NCBI GenBank assembly: GCA_028282805.1
Contig: JANQHD010000022.1
Coordinates: forward strand, 20,442 to 84,441
Source: Phycisphaeraceae bacterium
GTDB lineage: Bacteria > Planctomycetota > Phycisphaerae > Phycisphaerales > Zrk34
Length of the DNA: 64,000 nt
Reading direction: 5' to 3'
Part shown: in pieces, positions 40,274 to 52,875 of the stretch
How the letters are laid out: each line of letters starts with the position of its first letter
Numbering within the stretch: the first letter of the stretch is position 1
Program-made: the position numbers and the translations under genes
The notes under the pieces: generated by a model
The model's input: the letters and a program-made list of their open reading frames with translations, nothing else
Told to the model about the DNA's origin: nothing
Databases searched by the model: none

Positions 40274-40711
40274 ATGAGGAGCCTTATGACGTTAGCGCTC
40301 ACCGCGGCGGTGAGCCTGTCGGTGATCGGCTGTGGCGAGGGCGATGATGCGAAACCGAAACCGACCGATCCGGGCAAGACCGCGGACACCAATACACCGA
40401 CGACGATGCCCTCGGGCGGCGACGTGAAAGACGCGGCCGGCAAGGTCGCCGACCAGGCGACGGACGCGCTGGCCAAGGCCCGGCAGGCCGCGGTCGACAA
40501 GGCCAAGCCGTTGATCGACAAGTTCCAGCAACAGCTCGGCGCCAAGGACCTCGACGGCGCTTCGGGCACGCTCGACAAGCTCAACGCCATCAAGGACTTG
40601 CCCCAGGATTACCTGGACAAGCTCAAGGCCATGAAGGAACAACTGGTCGCCGCGAAGAAGGCCCACGACGCTATGAAGGGCGTGGAAATTCCCAAGCTGC
40701 CCGGCGGCTGA
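40274..40711 (+). CDS. Small Lys/Ala-rich lipoprotein
   Basis: 145 aa from ATG 40274 (AAGGAG 7 nt upstream). The lipobox is SVIGC (Cys18 or so). The mature chain begins with an acidic/Pro-Thr linker and then amphipathic helix repeats (VKDAAGKVADQATDALAKAR, QQLGAKDLDGASGTLDKLNA). The helix pattern suggests a coiled or membrane-surface helix. TACAAT at 40212 is a possible -10. The next gene has the same design, so the two may be related. Confidence 0.75.
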   Translation: MRSLMTLALTAAVSLSVIGCGEGDDAKPKPTDPGKTADTNTPTTMPSGGDVKDAAGKVADQATDALAKARQAAVDKAKPLIDKFQQQLGAKDLDGASGTLDKLNAIKDLPQDYLDKLKAMKEQLVAAKKAHDAMKGVEIPKLPGG

Positions 40712-40875
40712 GCGGCTTGAAACCCGAAAAACGCCCCTTCAATCCGCCAAATCGCGATTTTGCGGCCGGCGGTCGGGTGTATTGCATACATGACCGTCTA
40801 AATCGCGTATAATCCAATTTATCTCGTCAACCCACACGGGGATTCGTGGAACTCGTAAGAACAAAGGAGCATGAC

Positions 40876-41061
40876 ATGCGAACCCTCTTAACCTTGACCT
40901 TGGCGCTGGCCCTCGGTTTCTTCATCGTCGGTTGCAAGGGCGAAGACAAGCCCGAGAAGCCGGATACAGGCGGTGCCGAGAAGCAGGTCGACGAAGGCGC
41001 CGACAAGGCCAAAGAAGGCGCCGACAAGGTCGGTGACGAAGTCAAGAAGGCCGCCGAGTAA
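40876..41061 (+). CDS. Entericidin-like small lipoprotein
   Basis: 61 aa from ATG 40876; AAAGGAG lies 7 nt upstream (ATG 40871 is out of frame). A lipobox FFIVGC is followed by a charged helix with an 11-residue-like periodicity (EGADKAKEGADKVGDEVKKA). Small lipoproteins of this type in other bacteria include entericidins, but similarity here may be compositional. Confidence 0.7.
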   Translation: MRTLLTLTLALALGFFIVGCKGEDKPEKPDTGGAEKQVDEGADKAKEGADKVGDEVKKAAE

Positions 41062-41094
41062 ACCTCGACCTTCGCGACAACTTGCACAATCGAT

Positions 41095-41126
41095 AAAGCC
41101 CACCTCACGAAAGGTGGGCTTTATCT
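41095..41126 (+). terminator. Intrinsic terminator of the small lipoprotein gene
   Basis: AAAGCCCACCT-CACGAA-AGGTGGGCTTT followed by ATCTTTC. Confidence 0.85.
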
Positions 41127-41169
41127 TTCTCCCAACCACGGGCCGCGGTGGGCCGGCTCGCGATCCCCT

Positions 41170-41511
41170 TTACGCCGCGAGCGCATCCCCGACGCTGTCG
41201 TAGAGGTCGATGATCTGATCCAACCGGGCGCGCGTGAACGCCTTGTGCACTTCCGCGTTCAGGCCCGCGGCGCACACCTTCCCGCCCCGCCGCGCCTTGA
41301 CGTTCTTCTCCAGCGACACCAGCGTCCCCATCCCCAGCGACGCGATGAACGCCAGGCCCGAAAGGTCCAGCACCACCTTCTGTGGTTGCAGCGCGTTGAC
41401 CTTCATGAACTCGCGCTCCATCACGTCCACGTTGCCCAGCGACGCTTCGCCCGTGAGCTTCACGACAACCGCGTCGTCGCGCTGTTCGATCTGGATGCCC
41501 AGTTCCGCCAT
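41170..41511 (-). CDS. STAS-domain anti-sigma-factor antagonist-like protein
   Basis: A 113-aa protein with a single STAS domain: VVVKLTGEASLGNVD, KVVLDLSGLAFIASLGMGTL (Ser phosphorylation site in ASLGMG, about residue 58), RRGGKVCAAGLNAEV. In the SpoIIAA/RsbV class, phosphorylation of that Ser by an anti-sigma kinase controls partner release. No kinase is adjacent. Confidence 0.88.
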   Translation of the reverse strand: MAELGIQIEQRDDAVVVKLTGEASLGNVDVMEREFMKVNALQPQKVVLDLSGLAFIASLGMGTLVSLEKNVKARRGGKVCAAGLNAEVHKAFTRARLDQIIDLYDSVGDALAA

Positions 41512-41591
41512 GCCGTACTCCCGTTCGACGTGGAAAGCGCGAGTCTAACGCGCGATTGTTAGCGGAGCGTTAGAGCCGTCGCTTGCTCTGA

Positions 41592-42974
41592 TCATTCCGG
41601 CGGTTCGTGCTCGAAGCGGTCGGGCGTGATCACGATCTGCGTGCACATCGGCAGCGGCGTCGCCTGCCCCACATCGACCGTCACGCTCACGTACACCGCC
41701 GCGAAACCCGCGTCCGGTTTTTCCAGCTTCACACGCCACGGCCCCGCCCCCGGCCCCGGAAGTGCCTCGCTCGACCATCGGCTCTTCAAAAAGTCCCGGC
41801 TCGCGCTGCTCGCGCGCCAGGCCGTCGCCCGCGCCTTCGGTGAGCCGCACGAAACCACCAGCTCGCTGTGTTCGTCGTCAAGCCGCCACGACAGCTCCGG
41901 CAACGTCGCCCCAGCCGCGACCGCCGCGGCGAACGTCTGCGTCGCAAAAAACGCCTCCGGCCCGAGCCCGTGGCCGCGGTTCGGCGCGTAGCACAACCAC
42001 TTGGGCCCCGGCAAGCCCTCGTAATACAAGCCCGACGCGTCCGTCGTCCAGTACGGGTCGTTCGTGCCCAGCACGATGTACTTCGGCATCACAAGCCGCC
42101 GGCGGTACGCGTACGGGTCGACGATGCGCGTCAGCGCCCGGCCGCGCGGCGTGTGCATGCGCTGCGGGATGTTCAGCTTCGTGTAAGGCTCGATCGCCTC
42201 GCGGTACCCGCCCAGCGAGCGGTACTGGTGCGCCATCTGCGCGTCCATGTCCAGCGTGTCGATCACCATCGGCGCGATCGCCTTGACCCGCCCGTCGCTC
42301 GCCGCGGTCAGGTAAGTCGTCCAACCCCGCTTCGACGCGCCCGTCAGCACGAAGCCCGTGATCTTCGCGTCGCGCTTCTCCTTGACGATCGCCTCGGCCG
42401 TATCCATCGCGCGCACCGCCGACTTGGTCATCGGCAACAGCAACGGCCAGTCGTCGCCGCGATCCCGCAAGTAACGGTCGAACGTCTCGGCGATCAAATC
42501 GTCCTCGTACTTGTTGCCCAAAGCCGGCTGGTTCGGCACCTGCGCCACCAACGCCACCGGCGCACCCGTCGCCGCGGCGATCGCTGCCATGAACCGCCCC
42601 TCCGCGCCGTCGAGGCGCGGCGGTCGAGCGTTGCGGTTCGTCCCCCCTACGATGATCAACGTCGCCGTCGTCTCCGGCTTGACATTCTGGGGCACCACGA
42701 CCACCACCCAGTGCCACCAGCGGTTGCCCTGCCACTTCTGGCTGGTCATCTTCGCCAGCACCACCGCGTGCGGCCCGATCGCCGTCTCCCGCACCACCTC
42801 GTAACCGTACGCCGGGTCCGCCTTCTTCACATACTCGACCAGCGCCGAGGTTTCGCCGTCCTCCCAAGCCGGCGTCTGAGGCGTTTCACGACGAAGCCCC
42901 GGCTCCCCCAGATCATCTTGCCCCAGACAGACCCACCCCACCACCAGCACGACGCACCACGACAACCACTTCAT
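41592..42974 (-). CDS. PhoPQ-activated pathogenicity-related family protein
   Basis: A 460-aa secreted alpha/beta-hydrolase-like protein. After a signal peptide (to about 18) come ETPQTPAWEDGETSALVEYV, WWHWVVVVVPQNVKPETTAT, and the nucleophile-like GASKRGWTTYLTAASDGRVK (about 215-234). These match the PhoPQ_related (PqaA-type) family, named for PhoPQ regulation in Salmonella; the enzymatic activity is not established. No PhoPQ genes are near. Confidence 0.88.
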   Translation of the reverse strand: MKWLSWCVVLVVGWVCLGQDDLGEPGLRRETPQTPAWEDGETSALVEYVKKADPAYGYEVVRETAIGPHAVVLAKMTSQKWQGNRWWHWVVVVVPQNVKPETTATLIIVGGTNRNARPPRLDGAEGRFMAAIAAATGAPVALVAQVPNQPALGNKYEDDLIAETFDRYLRDRGDDWPLLLPMTKSAVRAMDTAEAIVKEKRDAKITGFVLTGASKRGWTTYLTAASDGRVKAIAPMVIDTLDMDAQMAHQYRSLGGYREAIEPYTKLNIPQRMHTPRGRALTRIVDPYAYRRRLVMPKYIVLGTNDPYWTTDASGLYYEGLPGPKWLCYAPNRGHGLGPEAFFATQTFAAAVAAGATLPELSWRLDDEHSELVVSCGSPKARATAWRASSASRDFLKSRWSSEALPGPGAGPWRVKLEKPDAGFAAVYVSVTVDVGQATPLPMCTQIVITPDRFEHEPPE

Positions 42975-43040
42975 ATTTCACCTCACTGCCCCTTAGACGC
43001 CCCCGCCCCCGTGCGCTGTTTCAAAACAACCCCACAAAGC

Positions 43041-43064
43041 CCACCCATCGCCATGGGTGGGCGT
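43041..43064 (-). terminator. Terminator of the orphan gene at 43114
   Basis: GCCCACCCAT-loop-ATGGGTGGGC; on the minus strand it is followed by TTTGTG. It shares the AAAGCCCAC...GTGGGC core used elsewhere in the window. Confidence 0.6.
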
Positions 43065-43113
43065 TGCCCGTGTATGGCGTGGTCACTTAAGTGACCACGC
43101 CGGCCGAGCATCA

Positions 43114-43443
43114 CTACTCAACACGATGCAACTGCCACTCAATCATATCGACGCCCGAAACACTGGTGGTGTTAGAGATCGCATTCACATCATCAAGCAC
43201 ATCGCCATACAAACGCCATTCGCGCGCAACTCGTTGGCCAATCTTAAGGCACTCGACGACGATATCGCTCCACCCGCTAGCGTCGTGGGTAACGAGAAAT
43301 TTCGCCTTGTACCCACCTTTATGGTAGGGGCTGATTTCAGCGTCCAATATCTCCACACCGATCTGTTGCGAAACCCGACCAAGCAACCGTTCCGCTGCCG
43401 GTTTGTCGTGCGCGTTAAGCCAGATCGTCCAGATTGAGTTCAT
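43114..43443 (-). CDS. Orphan hypothetical protein, AT-richer than its surroundings
   Basis: 109 aa, no signal peptide or TM, Trp-rich at both ends (MNSIWTIWLNAHDKPAAERL ... DMIEWQLHRVE). Codon usage is less GC-biased than that of neighbours. The small alpha/beta-looking chain resembles proteins found as lone or immunity-like genes, but I recognise no family. The next gene upstream (43514) has the same composition and may be co-acquired. Confidence 0.6.
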   Translation of the reverse strand: MNSIWTIWLNAHDKPAAERLLGRVSQQIGVEILDAEISPYHKGGYKAKFLVTHDASGWSDIVVECLKIGQRVAREWRLYGDVLDDVNAISNTTSVSGVDMIEWQLHRVE

Positions 43444-43513
43444 GGCCCGTTAAAAGGTTCCTGGCGCTTTTCTGTTCCGGCGCGATCCCAAATAGCACTG
43501 ATCAGCCTGCGCT

Positions 43514-43987
43514 TCACTCCGGCCGATCAGCGGCACCCGACTTTTCTGCTCGTAACAGGAGCGAGTTTAGTTCATTCGCTTCTTTGTCATAGTCTGCGTC
43601 GGCGAAGCCTCCGTAGATGGGGATGTTGCCGCCGTCGTTAAGCAATAAAACCAGCCGTTGATTACCATCCCAGCGTTTTTCGACGACGAACTGGTTGACA
43701 TCGTCGAACCGACAAGTGCGATGATTCCACGTTGAGTTTAACTTTCTTTCTTCAATGCGAATGGTTTGCTGTTCAACATCTACGCTTATCAATCGCTCGT
43801 TGAGCTTCTCGTAGATCGTCGAAATGATCAAGTACAACAGAACGATTATTCCGACTGCAATAGCTAGCGGTTGTTTTGTGAACAGTCCAAAGAAAACTGC
43901 AATTACGCCCACCGCAACGATTGCATAAGAACTCAAACCAAATTGGAATGACCTTAAGACGATCACCTGATCCCGGTCATTGATCAT
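43514..43987 (-). CDS. Two-TM membrane protein of unknown function, AT-richer
   Basis: 157 aa. Hydrophobic stretches SSYAIVAVGVIAVFFGLF (about 19-36) and PLAIAVGIIVLLYLIISTIY (about 40-59) are followed by a cytoplasmic beta-rich domain (SVDVEQQTIRIEERKLNSTW, FVVEKRWDGNQRLVLLLNDG) that resembles a small PH-like module. GC content is visibly below that of the chromosome. Same strand as the 43114 gene. Confidence 0.62.
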   Translation of the reverse strand: MINDRDQVIVLRSFQFGLSSYAIVAVGVIAVFFGLFTKQPLAIAVGIIVLLYLIISTIYEKLNERLISVDVEQQTIRIEERKLNSTWNHRTCRFDDVNQFVVEKRWDGNQRLVLLLNDGGNIPIYGGFADADYDKEANELNSLLLRAEKSGAADRPE

Positions 43988-44002
43988 CGTGATGATTATA
44001 AC

Positions 44003-44033
44003 GGCGGGAGAACCTTTAGTAAGTTCTCCCGCC
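44003..44033. terminator. Strong hairpin upstream of the orphan gene pair
   Basis: A perfect 11-bp stem GGCGGGAGAAC/GTTCTCCCGCC with a 9-nt loop, 16 nt from the start of the 43514 gene. It may insulate the pair from the groEL transcript. Confidence 0.55.
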
Positions 44034-44255
44034 GGGTGACGTCCTTGGGGGTTGTCGGTCCTGCGCGGGGCAGGGTCGTCCGTGTTTCGAGTGCGGAACG
44101 CGGAGTTCGGAATGCGGGGTTTCCGAGCGAGCCGGGCCGTGCCGGCCCGGTGCGTCGGGCGTCGGTGGGCGGCGCGCCGGGCCGGGCTGGCACAGCCCGG
44201 CTCGCTTGAAGTCCGCTTTCGGACGCGTCGCTCGTCGCCGATCGCTCATTTTCAG
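44034..44255. repeat. REP-like array between orphan pair and groEL
   Basis: Two inverted copies of GCGAGCCGGGCYGTGCCRGCCC hairpins (44125-44150 and 44177-44208) plus a GTTTCGAGTGCGGAACGCGG stretch at about 44084. No gene. ORFs here are compositional. Confidence 0.65.
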
Positions 44256-44280
44256 AACCCCCCCGGTAGAACCGGGGGCT
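44256..44280 (-). terminator. Hairpin at the end of groEL
   Basis: CCCCCGGT/ACCGGGGG around TAG, within 12-30 nt of the groEL stop. The T-run is weak, so termination efficiency is uncertain. Confidence 0.55.
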
Positions 44281-44290
44281 AATGGGTCAT

Positions 44291-45928
<1,638 letters not shown>

Positions 45929-45963
45929 GGTGGTATGTCCTTGTGTGTATGCGTTGGTGGTAG

Positions 45964-45993
45964 AGCCCGGCCCTGCGGGCCGTCGCTAAACGG
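45964..45993. repeat. REP-like repeat, copy 2, in the groES-groEL spacer
   Basis: Identical over 30 nt to 28687-28716. The hairpin GGCCCTGCGGGCC lies within the intercistronic region of a co-transcribed operon. Confidence 0.75.
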
Positions 45994-46007
45994 GGGCGCC
46001 GGGTGGG

Positions 46008-46307
46008 TTACTCGACGATAGCGAGGACGTCGTCGGCGTTGATGATGAGCAGTTCGTCGCCTTCGACCTTGATCTCGGTGCCGCCCCACTTGCTGAGGAG
46101 GATGGTGTCGCCCTTCTTGACGTCCAGCGATTCGCGTTTGCCGGTGGTTTCGTTGAGCTTGCCGTCGCCGACGGCGAGGACCTTGGCCTGTTGGGGTTTT
46201 TCCTGGGCGCTGTCGGGCAGGAAGATGCCGCTGGCGGTCTTGGTTTCGGCCGCGAGGCGTTCGACCAGGATGCGGTCGCCGAGTGGTTTGACTTTGATCT
46301 TTGCCAT
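46008..46307 (-). CDS. groES: Co-chaperonin GroES (Hsp10)
   Basis: 99 aa: VKPLGDRILVERLAAETKTA, GIFLPDSAQEKPQQAKVLAV and the mobile loop are typical. It caps the GroEL ring. GAGGAGAGG lies upstream of ATG 46307. It is 30 bp downstream of a receiver-like gene on the same strand, so all three may be transcribed together. Confidence 0.97.
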   Translation of the reverse strand: MAKIKVKPLGDRILVERLAAETKTASGIFLPDSAQEKPQQAKVLAVGDGKLNETTGKRESLDVKKGDTILLSKWGGTEIKVEGDELLIINADDVLAIVE

Positions 46308-46337
46308 GGGTTGCCTCTCCTCGTGAGTGCGTTTTGG

Positions 46338-46847
46338 TTAGGCGTTTGGGTTGTTGGGGTCGGTCGGCCATTGGCCGCCGTAGAAGCGTTCCAGCGCGCG
46401 CTGGAGGACGCTGAGCATTTGTTCGGGGTGGACGGGGGTGTCGAGGACGCTGAAGGCGTTGAGCTTCATGGCCTCGGTGAGGACGAAGTTGTCGAAGCGG
46501 GGCTGGAAGGATCGGCCGCGCACGACGACGACCGCCGGGGGGCGGGTTTCGATGCGCTGGATGACGCGCAGGAGCTTGAGGCCGTCGGGCACGCGGTCGG
46601 GGGCGGGGGCTTCGGTCTCGCCGCCCATGGCCAAGTCGACGACGGCGACGTGGATGGGCGTGGCCTCGATCAGGCCGATGGCCTGGTCCATGGACTCGGC
46701 GTGGAACGCGCGGACGCCCTGCGGCTCGAGCAGGGCGGGAACCTGCCGGGCCCAGCGTTGGCCGTGGTCGGTCAACAGGACGTTCAGCCGGCCGCCGTCG
46801 GGGTCGGTGAGATGGTTCGGATTGTGCCGATACGCGGCGGCAACCAC
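46338..46847 (-). CDS. Receiver-like protein preceding groES
   Basis: 169 aa from a GTG at 46847 (no ATG is available before codon 53). RLNVLLTDHGQRWARQVPAL, AVVDLAMGGE (Asp at the phosphoacceptor position) and AFSVLDTPVHPEQMLSVLQR follow the receiver fold, but the conserved Lys before Pro is Thr (DTP), and there is no output domain. It may be a phosphorylation-independent receiver. Its position 30 bp before groES suggests stress-linked regulation. Confidence 0.7.
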   Translation of the reverse strand: MVAAAYRHNPNHLTDPDGGRLNVLLTDHGQRWARQVPALLEPQGVRAFHAESMDQAIGLIEATPIHVAVVDLAMGGETEAPAPDRVPDGLKLLRVIQRIETRPPAVVVVRGRSFQPRFDNFVLTEAMKLNAFSVLDTPVHPEQMLSVLQRALERFYGGQWPTDPNNPNA

Positions 46848-47140
46848 AGCGAGTCTCCATTAAAAGACGCTGGATATTGGCAAGGGGCGGGCCAGTCGGG
46901 CAGCGCGGCGGGGTCGTGTAAATGCTTGTGAATCAGTGGATTAGTGAATCGGTGAATCGGTGAGGCCGTGGCTTTGGCTGTCACCTGCGGCCCGGGCGGT
47001 TGTCGTGGCTGTCAGGTTGGCAGACCACGGCGGGCCCGTGGAAACCCGCCTCGCCAAACGATTTACCTGCGCCGATGGCTTTGCTAACCTGCAAAGTCTT
47101 TGTCGGTGCACGTTAAAAGACATTCACAACGGAACGGACC

Positions 47141-49852
<2,712 letters not shown>

Positions 49853-49875
49853 TTCACCAACCGACCGAAAGCCCC

Positions 49876-49909
49876 AAAGCCCACGCATAGCTATGCGTGG
49901 GCTTTTTCA
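49876..49909 (+). terminator. Intrinsic terminator of acnA
   Basis: A 30-nt perfect palindrome AAAGCCCACGCATAG/CTATGCGTGGGCTTT followed by TTC. Confidence 0.88.
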
Positions 49910-50037
49910 TTTCCGCCGCGTTGGATCGATACAAAAAAAATTGCAAAGCAAACTAACACCACGATTTGCGCAATCGTGCAAAGCGCTGTGCGCCGTGGGT
50001 GAATTGAATAAGATGAGCCCCCCAAGGAGCTCAACTC

Positions 50038-51423
50038 ATGAAACGCATCGCGGCATTGTTGATCGTCTGCCTGGCCTCCGCGTGCAGCGCGGCGGAGAAG
50101 CCGAACGTCATCGTCATTATCACCGACGACATGGGCTACATCGACTTGGGCGTGACCGGCAGCAAAGATGTGCCCACGCCGAACATGGACCAGCTGGCCA
50201 ACGACGGCGTGCGCTTCACGCAAGGGTACGTGACGGCGTCGGTGTGTTGCCCGAGCCGGGCGGGCCTGCTGACCGGGCGGTACCAGCAGCGCTTCGGCCA
50301 CGAGTTCAACAACTTCGCGATCCCCATCAACGGCTTTGGTAAAGACGACATGGGCCTGCACGTCGACGAAAAAACCATCGGCGACGCGTTCGGGGCCAAC
50401 GGCTACCGCACCATGATGGTCGGCAAGTGGCACATGGGCGACGGGCCGAAGTACTTCCCGCTCAACCGCGGCTTCGACGAGATGTTCGGCCTCAAGGCCG
50501 GCTCACGCAGCTACTGGCCCATCAAGAACCCCCGCGACAGCCACGCGATCTACAAGGACTTCGACGTCATCGACGAATCCAACCTCACCTACCTCACCGA
50601 CAACCTCACGACCGCGGCGGTGGACTTCATCGACCGCCACCACGACAAGCCCTTCTTCATGTACCTCTCGTACACCGCGCCGCACGGCCCGATGCACGCC
50701 AAGGAAAGCGACCTCGAGGCGCTGGCGCGCATCAAGGACCGCAAACGCCGCACCTACGCGGCCATGATGAAGTCGCTCGACGAGGGCGTCGGCAAGGTGC
50801 GCCAGACCCTCGCCAGACACGGCCTGACGGAGAACACACTCATCGTGTTCATCAACGACAACGGCGGCGCGACCGGCAACGGCTCGGACAACGGCCCCTA
50901 CCGCGGCATGAAAGGCTCGAAGTGGGAGGGCGGCGTGCGCGTGCCCTACTTCATCACCTGGCCCGGACGCCTGCCCAAGGGCCAAACCTACGACCACCCG
51001 GTCAGCGCGCTGGACATCATGCCCACCACGCTCGCCGCGGTCGGCGCCGAGTGGGACAGCGCCCTGCCGCTCGACGGCGTGAACCTCGTGCCCTACATCA
51101 CCGGCCAGAGCACCGGCCGGCCGCACGACACGCTGTACTGGCGCCGGGGCGTGGCCGCGGCGGTGCGCGACGGCGACTGGAAGCTGATCCGCTCGCAGGG
51201 CAACCCGGACCTGCTGTTCAACCTCGCCGACGACCCCGGCGAGCGGGAGAACCTCGCCGACCAGCACCCGCAGCGCGTGGCGCAGCTCAAGGCGAAGCTG
51301 AGCGCGTGGGAAAAAGACTTGGCTCCGCCGCGCTGGACCGAGGGCGAGAAGTGGCAGCGGTTCCAGGTGCTCAAGCACCGCATGGAAGTCGACACGCGCG
51401 CCGAGGAACGCAAGTACCCATAA
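50038..51423 (+). CDS. Sulfatase, probable lipoprotein
   Basis: 461 aa. MKRIAALLIVCLASACSAAE contains a lipobox-like LASAC (Cys16). TDDMGYIDLGVTGSKDV has the metal Asp pair, CCPSRAGLLTG the formylglycine Cys70, then MMVGKWHMGDGP and INDNGG. AAGGAG precedes the ATG by 8 nt. It is the shortest of the five sulfatases and the most compact type. It is followed by the GTG-started DinB gene. Confidence 0.92.
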   Translation: MKRIAALLIVCLASACSAAEKPNVIVIITDDMGYIDLGVTGSKDVPTPNMDQLANDGVRFTQGYVTASVCCPSRAGLLTGRYQQRFGHEFNNFAIPINGFGKDDMGLHVDEKTIGDAFGANGYRTMMVGKWHMGDGPKYFPLNRGFDEMFGLKAGSRSYWPIKNPRDSHAIYKDFDVIDESNLTYLTDNLTTAAVDFIDRHHDKPFFMYLSYTAPHGPMHAKESDLEALARIKDRKRRTYAAMMKSLDEGVGKVRQTLARHGLTENTLIVFINDNGGATGNGSDNGPYRGMKGSKWEGGVRVPYFITWPGRLPKGQTYDHPVSALDIMPTTLAAVGAEWDSALPLDGVNLVPYITGQSTGRPHDTLYWRRGVAAAVRDGDWKLIRSQGNPDLLFNLADDPGERENLADQHPQRVAQLKAKLSAWEKDLAPPRWTEGEKWQRFQVLKHRMEVDTRAEERKYP

Positions 51424-51520
51424 AGTTCGGGTTCGTGACCGAACAACCGGCGTCACCGGCGTCACTTCACGTGCGTCGCGGCGAGGGCTCGTCGCGACCA
51501 CAACCCTTGGAGGCCGCGCG

Positions 51521-52066
51521 GTGGACCAACCGACCCTGACCGACCTGGCGGACGACCTGCGGGCGCTCACCGAGCGCTGGCGGGCCATGCGCTATGAACA
51601 CGACACCACCGCGTTGACGCGGAAGCCGAGCGCCGACGCGTGGAGCGTCGCGGAGGTCTGCGAGCACCTGCGCGTCACCGGCGAGCTGTATTACCCGGTG
51701 ATGAGCGAGCACGTCGACAGGCTGCGGGTCGACGGGGCCGCGAGCGACGGCGCGCCGGTGCGCCCGGGGTTTTTCGTCAAGCGGTTTATCCATTTCGCCG
51801 GCCCGAACAACCGGCGCAAGGTGCCCGCGCCCAAGCGGTTCAAGCCCGCCGCGGGCGGCGCGGGCGTCGAATCGATCGACCGGCTCATCGACCAACAGGC
51901 GCAGCTGCACGCGCTGCTCGAATCGGCGCAGGGCGTCGCCCTCAACCGCGGCAAGTTCGCCACGCCCGTCAGCAAGCTGCTGCGCCTCACGCTCGGGGAG
52001 GGCTTGATGCTCATGGTGCGCCACCAGCAGCGTCACGCCGACCAGGCGCAGCGGGCGCTATCATGA
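51521..52066 (+). CDS. DinB-like four-helix metal-binding protein
   Basis: 181 aa from GTG 51521, with TTGGAGG about 8 nt upstream. SADAWSVAEVCEHLRVTGEL and the C-terminal MVRHQQRHADQ supply the three His residues of the DinB/YfiT metal site. Such proteins include bacillithiol and other thiol transferases; the substrate is not known. It is followed 4 nt later by a small gene. Confidence 0.82.
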   Translation: MDQPTLTDLADDLRALTERWRAMRYEHDTTALTRKPSADAWSVAEVCEHLRVTGELYYPVMSEHVDRLRVDGAASDGAPVRPGFFVKRFIHFAGPNNRRKVPAPKRFKPAAGGAGVESIDRLIDQQAQLHALLESAQGVALNRGKFATPVSKLLRLTLGEGLMLMVRHQQRHADQAQRALS

Positions 52067-52070
52067 GCGC

Positions 52071-52286
52071 ATGAATCGACGCGCGGGCATCACCGACGAC
52101 GGGCGGCGCGTGTGGGCCTACAGCCCGGGGCACGTGTGGTCGGCGCGCCGGCTGGCCGAGGCCGAAGCCGAGCGGCGCGGCTTGCGCCTGGCCGAGGCGC
52201 AGGCGCGGATCGAACTGGTCGACTGCGCGCCCGGCAACCGGCCGCCCGGGCGGTACGAGGTGTACGTCTTTGAGATCGCGCTTTGA
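52071..52286 (+). CDS. Small hypothetical protein
   Basis: 71 aa, rich in Arg and Glu (HVWSARRLAEAEAERRGLRL), no TM or signal. TATCAT ends 6 nt before the ATG inside the end of the DinB gene, so it may have its own leaderless promoter, or be coupled to DinB. Function unknown; it is possibly only a short conserved frame. Confidence 0.5.
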   Translation: MNRRAGITDDGRRVWAYSPGHVWSARRLAEAEAERRGLRLAEAQARIELVDCAPGNRPPGRYEVYVFEIAL

Positions 52287-52289
52287 GGG

Positions 52290-52790
52290 TCAGCCGCCGG
52301 TGGGCTGTTCGCTTTCCGTGGCGGGCACGAACTTCAACGACGCGCTGTTCACGCAGTAGCGCAGACCCGTGGGCCGCGGCCCGTCGTTGAACACGTGGCC
52401 GAGGTGGGCGTCGCAGCGGGCGCACAGCACCTCGGTGCGCACCATGCCCGCGGAGGTGTCTTTCTTCTCGGCGATGTGATCGCCGTCGACCGGCGCGTAG
52501 TACGCGGGCCAACCGGAGCCGGAGTCGAACTTCGTTTCGCCGTCGAACAAGGGCAGATCGCAGCAGACGCACTTGTAAACGCCGGGGTCTTTCGTGTCCC
52601 AGTAAGCGCCGGTGAACGCGCGCTCGGTGCCCTTCTTGCGCGCGATGCGGAACTGCTCTTCGGTCAGCTGGGCCTGCCACTGTGCGTCGGTTTTTTCGAT
52701 CTTGCTCATCGCGTCCTCTTGCGTGGGCCGCTCACAACCGAGCGGCACGCAAAGCGTGACACACAGAGCCATGGTTCGCAAGTGCCGCAT
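52290..52790 (-). CDS. msrB: Peptide-methionine (R)-S-oxide reductase, lipoprotein
   Basis: 166 aa from ATG 52790 (AGGAG 7-8 nt upstream); the longer frame to 52973 is rejected. The signal peptide ends with the lipobox VPLGC (Cys19), so this MsrB is membrane-anchored outside the cytoplasm. The SelR domain (38-165) has the two CxxC zinc pairs (C74/C77, C123/C126) and the catalytic Cys146 in [13 protein letters not shown]. It repairs methionine-R-sulfoxide in exported proteins. Confidence 0.93.
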   Translation of the reverse strand: MRHLRTMALCVTLCVPLGCERPTQEDAMSKIEKTDAQWQAQLTEEQFRIARKKGTERAFTGAYWDTKDPGVYKCVCCDLPLFDGETKFDSGSGWPAYYAPVDGDHIAEKKDTSAGMVRTEVLCARCDAHLGHVFNDGPRPTGLRYCVNSASLKFVPATESEQPTGG

Positions 52791-52875
52791 GCGGTCGCTC
52801 CTCAAACACTTAGAGTTTAGCGCCGGAAAAGCGGCGAAGCCTGCGCGGGTGGGAAATGGGCGCCTAGAATGTGTC

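Noticed and set aside
43057..43437. Plus-strand frame opposite the orphan gene at 43114
   Set aside because: It starts inside a terminator hairpin, has no Shine-Dalgarno, and the minus-strand protein is more protein-like.
46308..46960. CIRCE element (TTAGCACTC-N9-GAGTGCTAA) upstream of groES
   Set aside because: Looked for on both strands before groES and before the receiver-like gene; not present.
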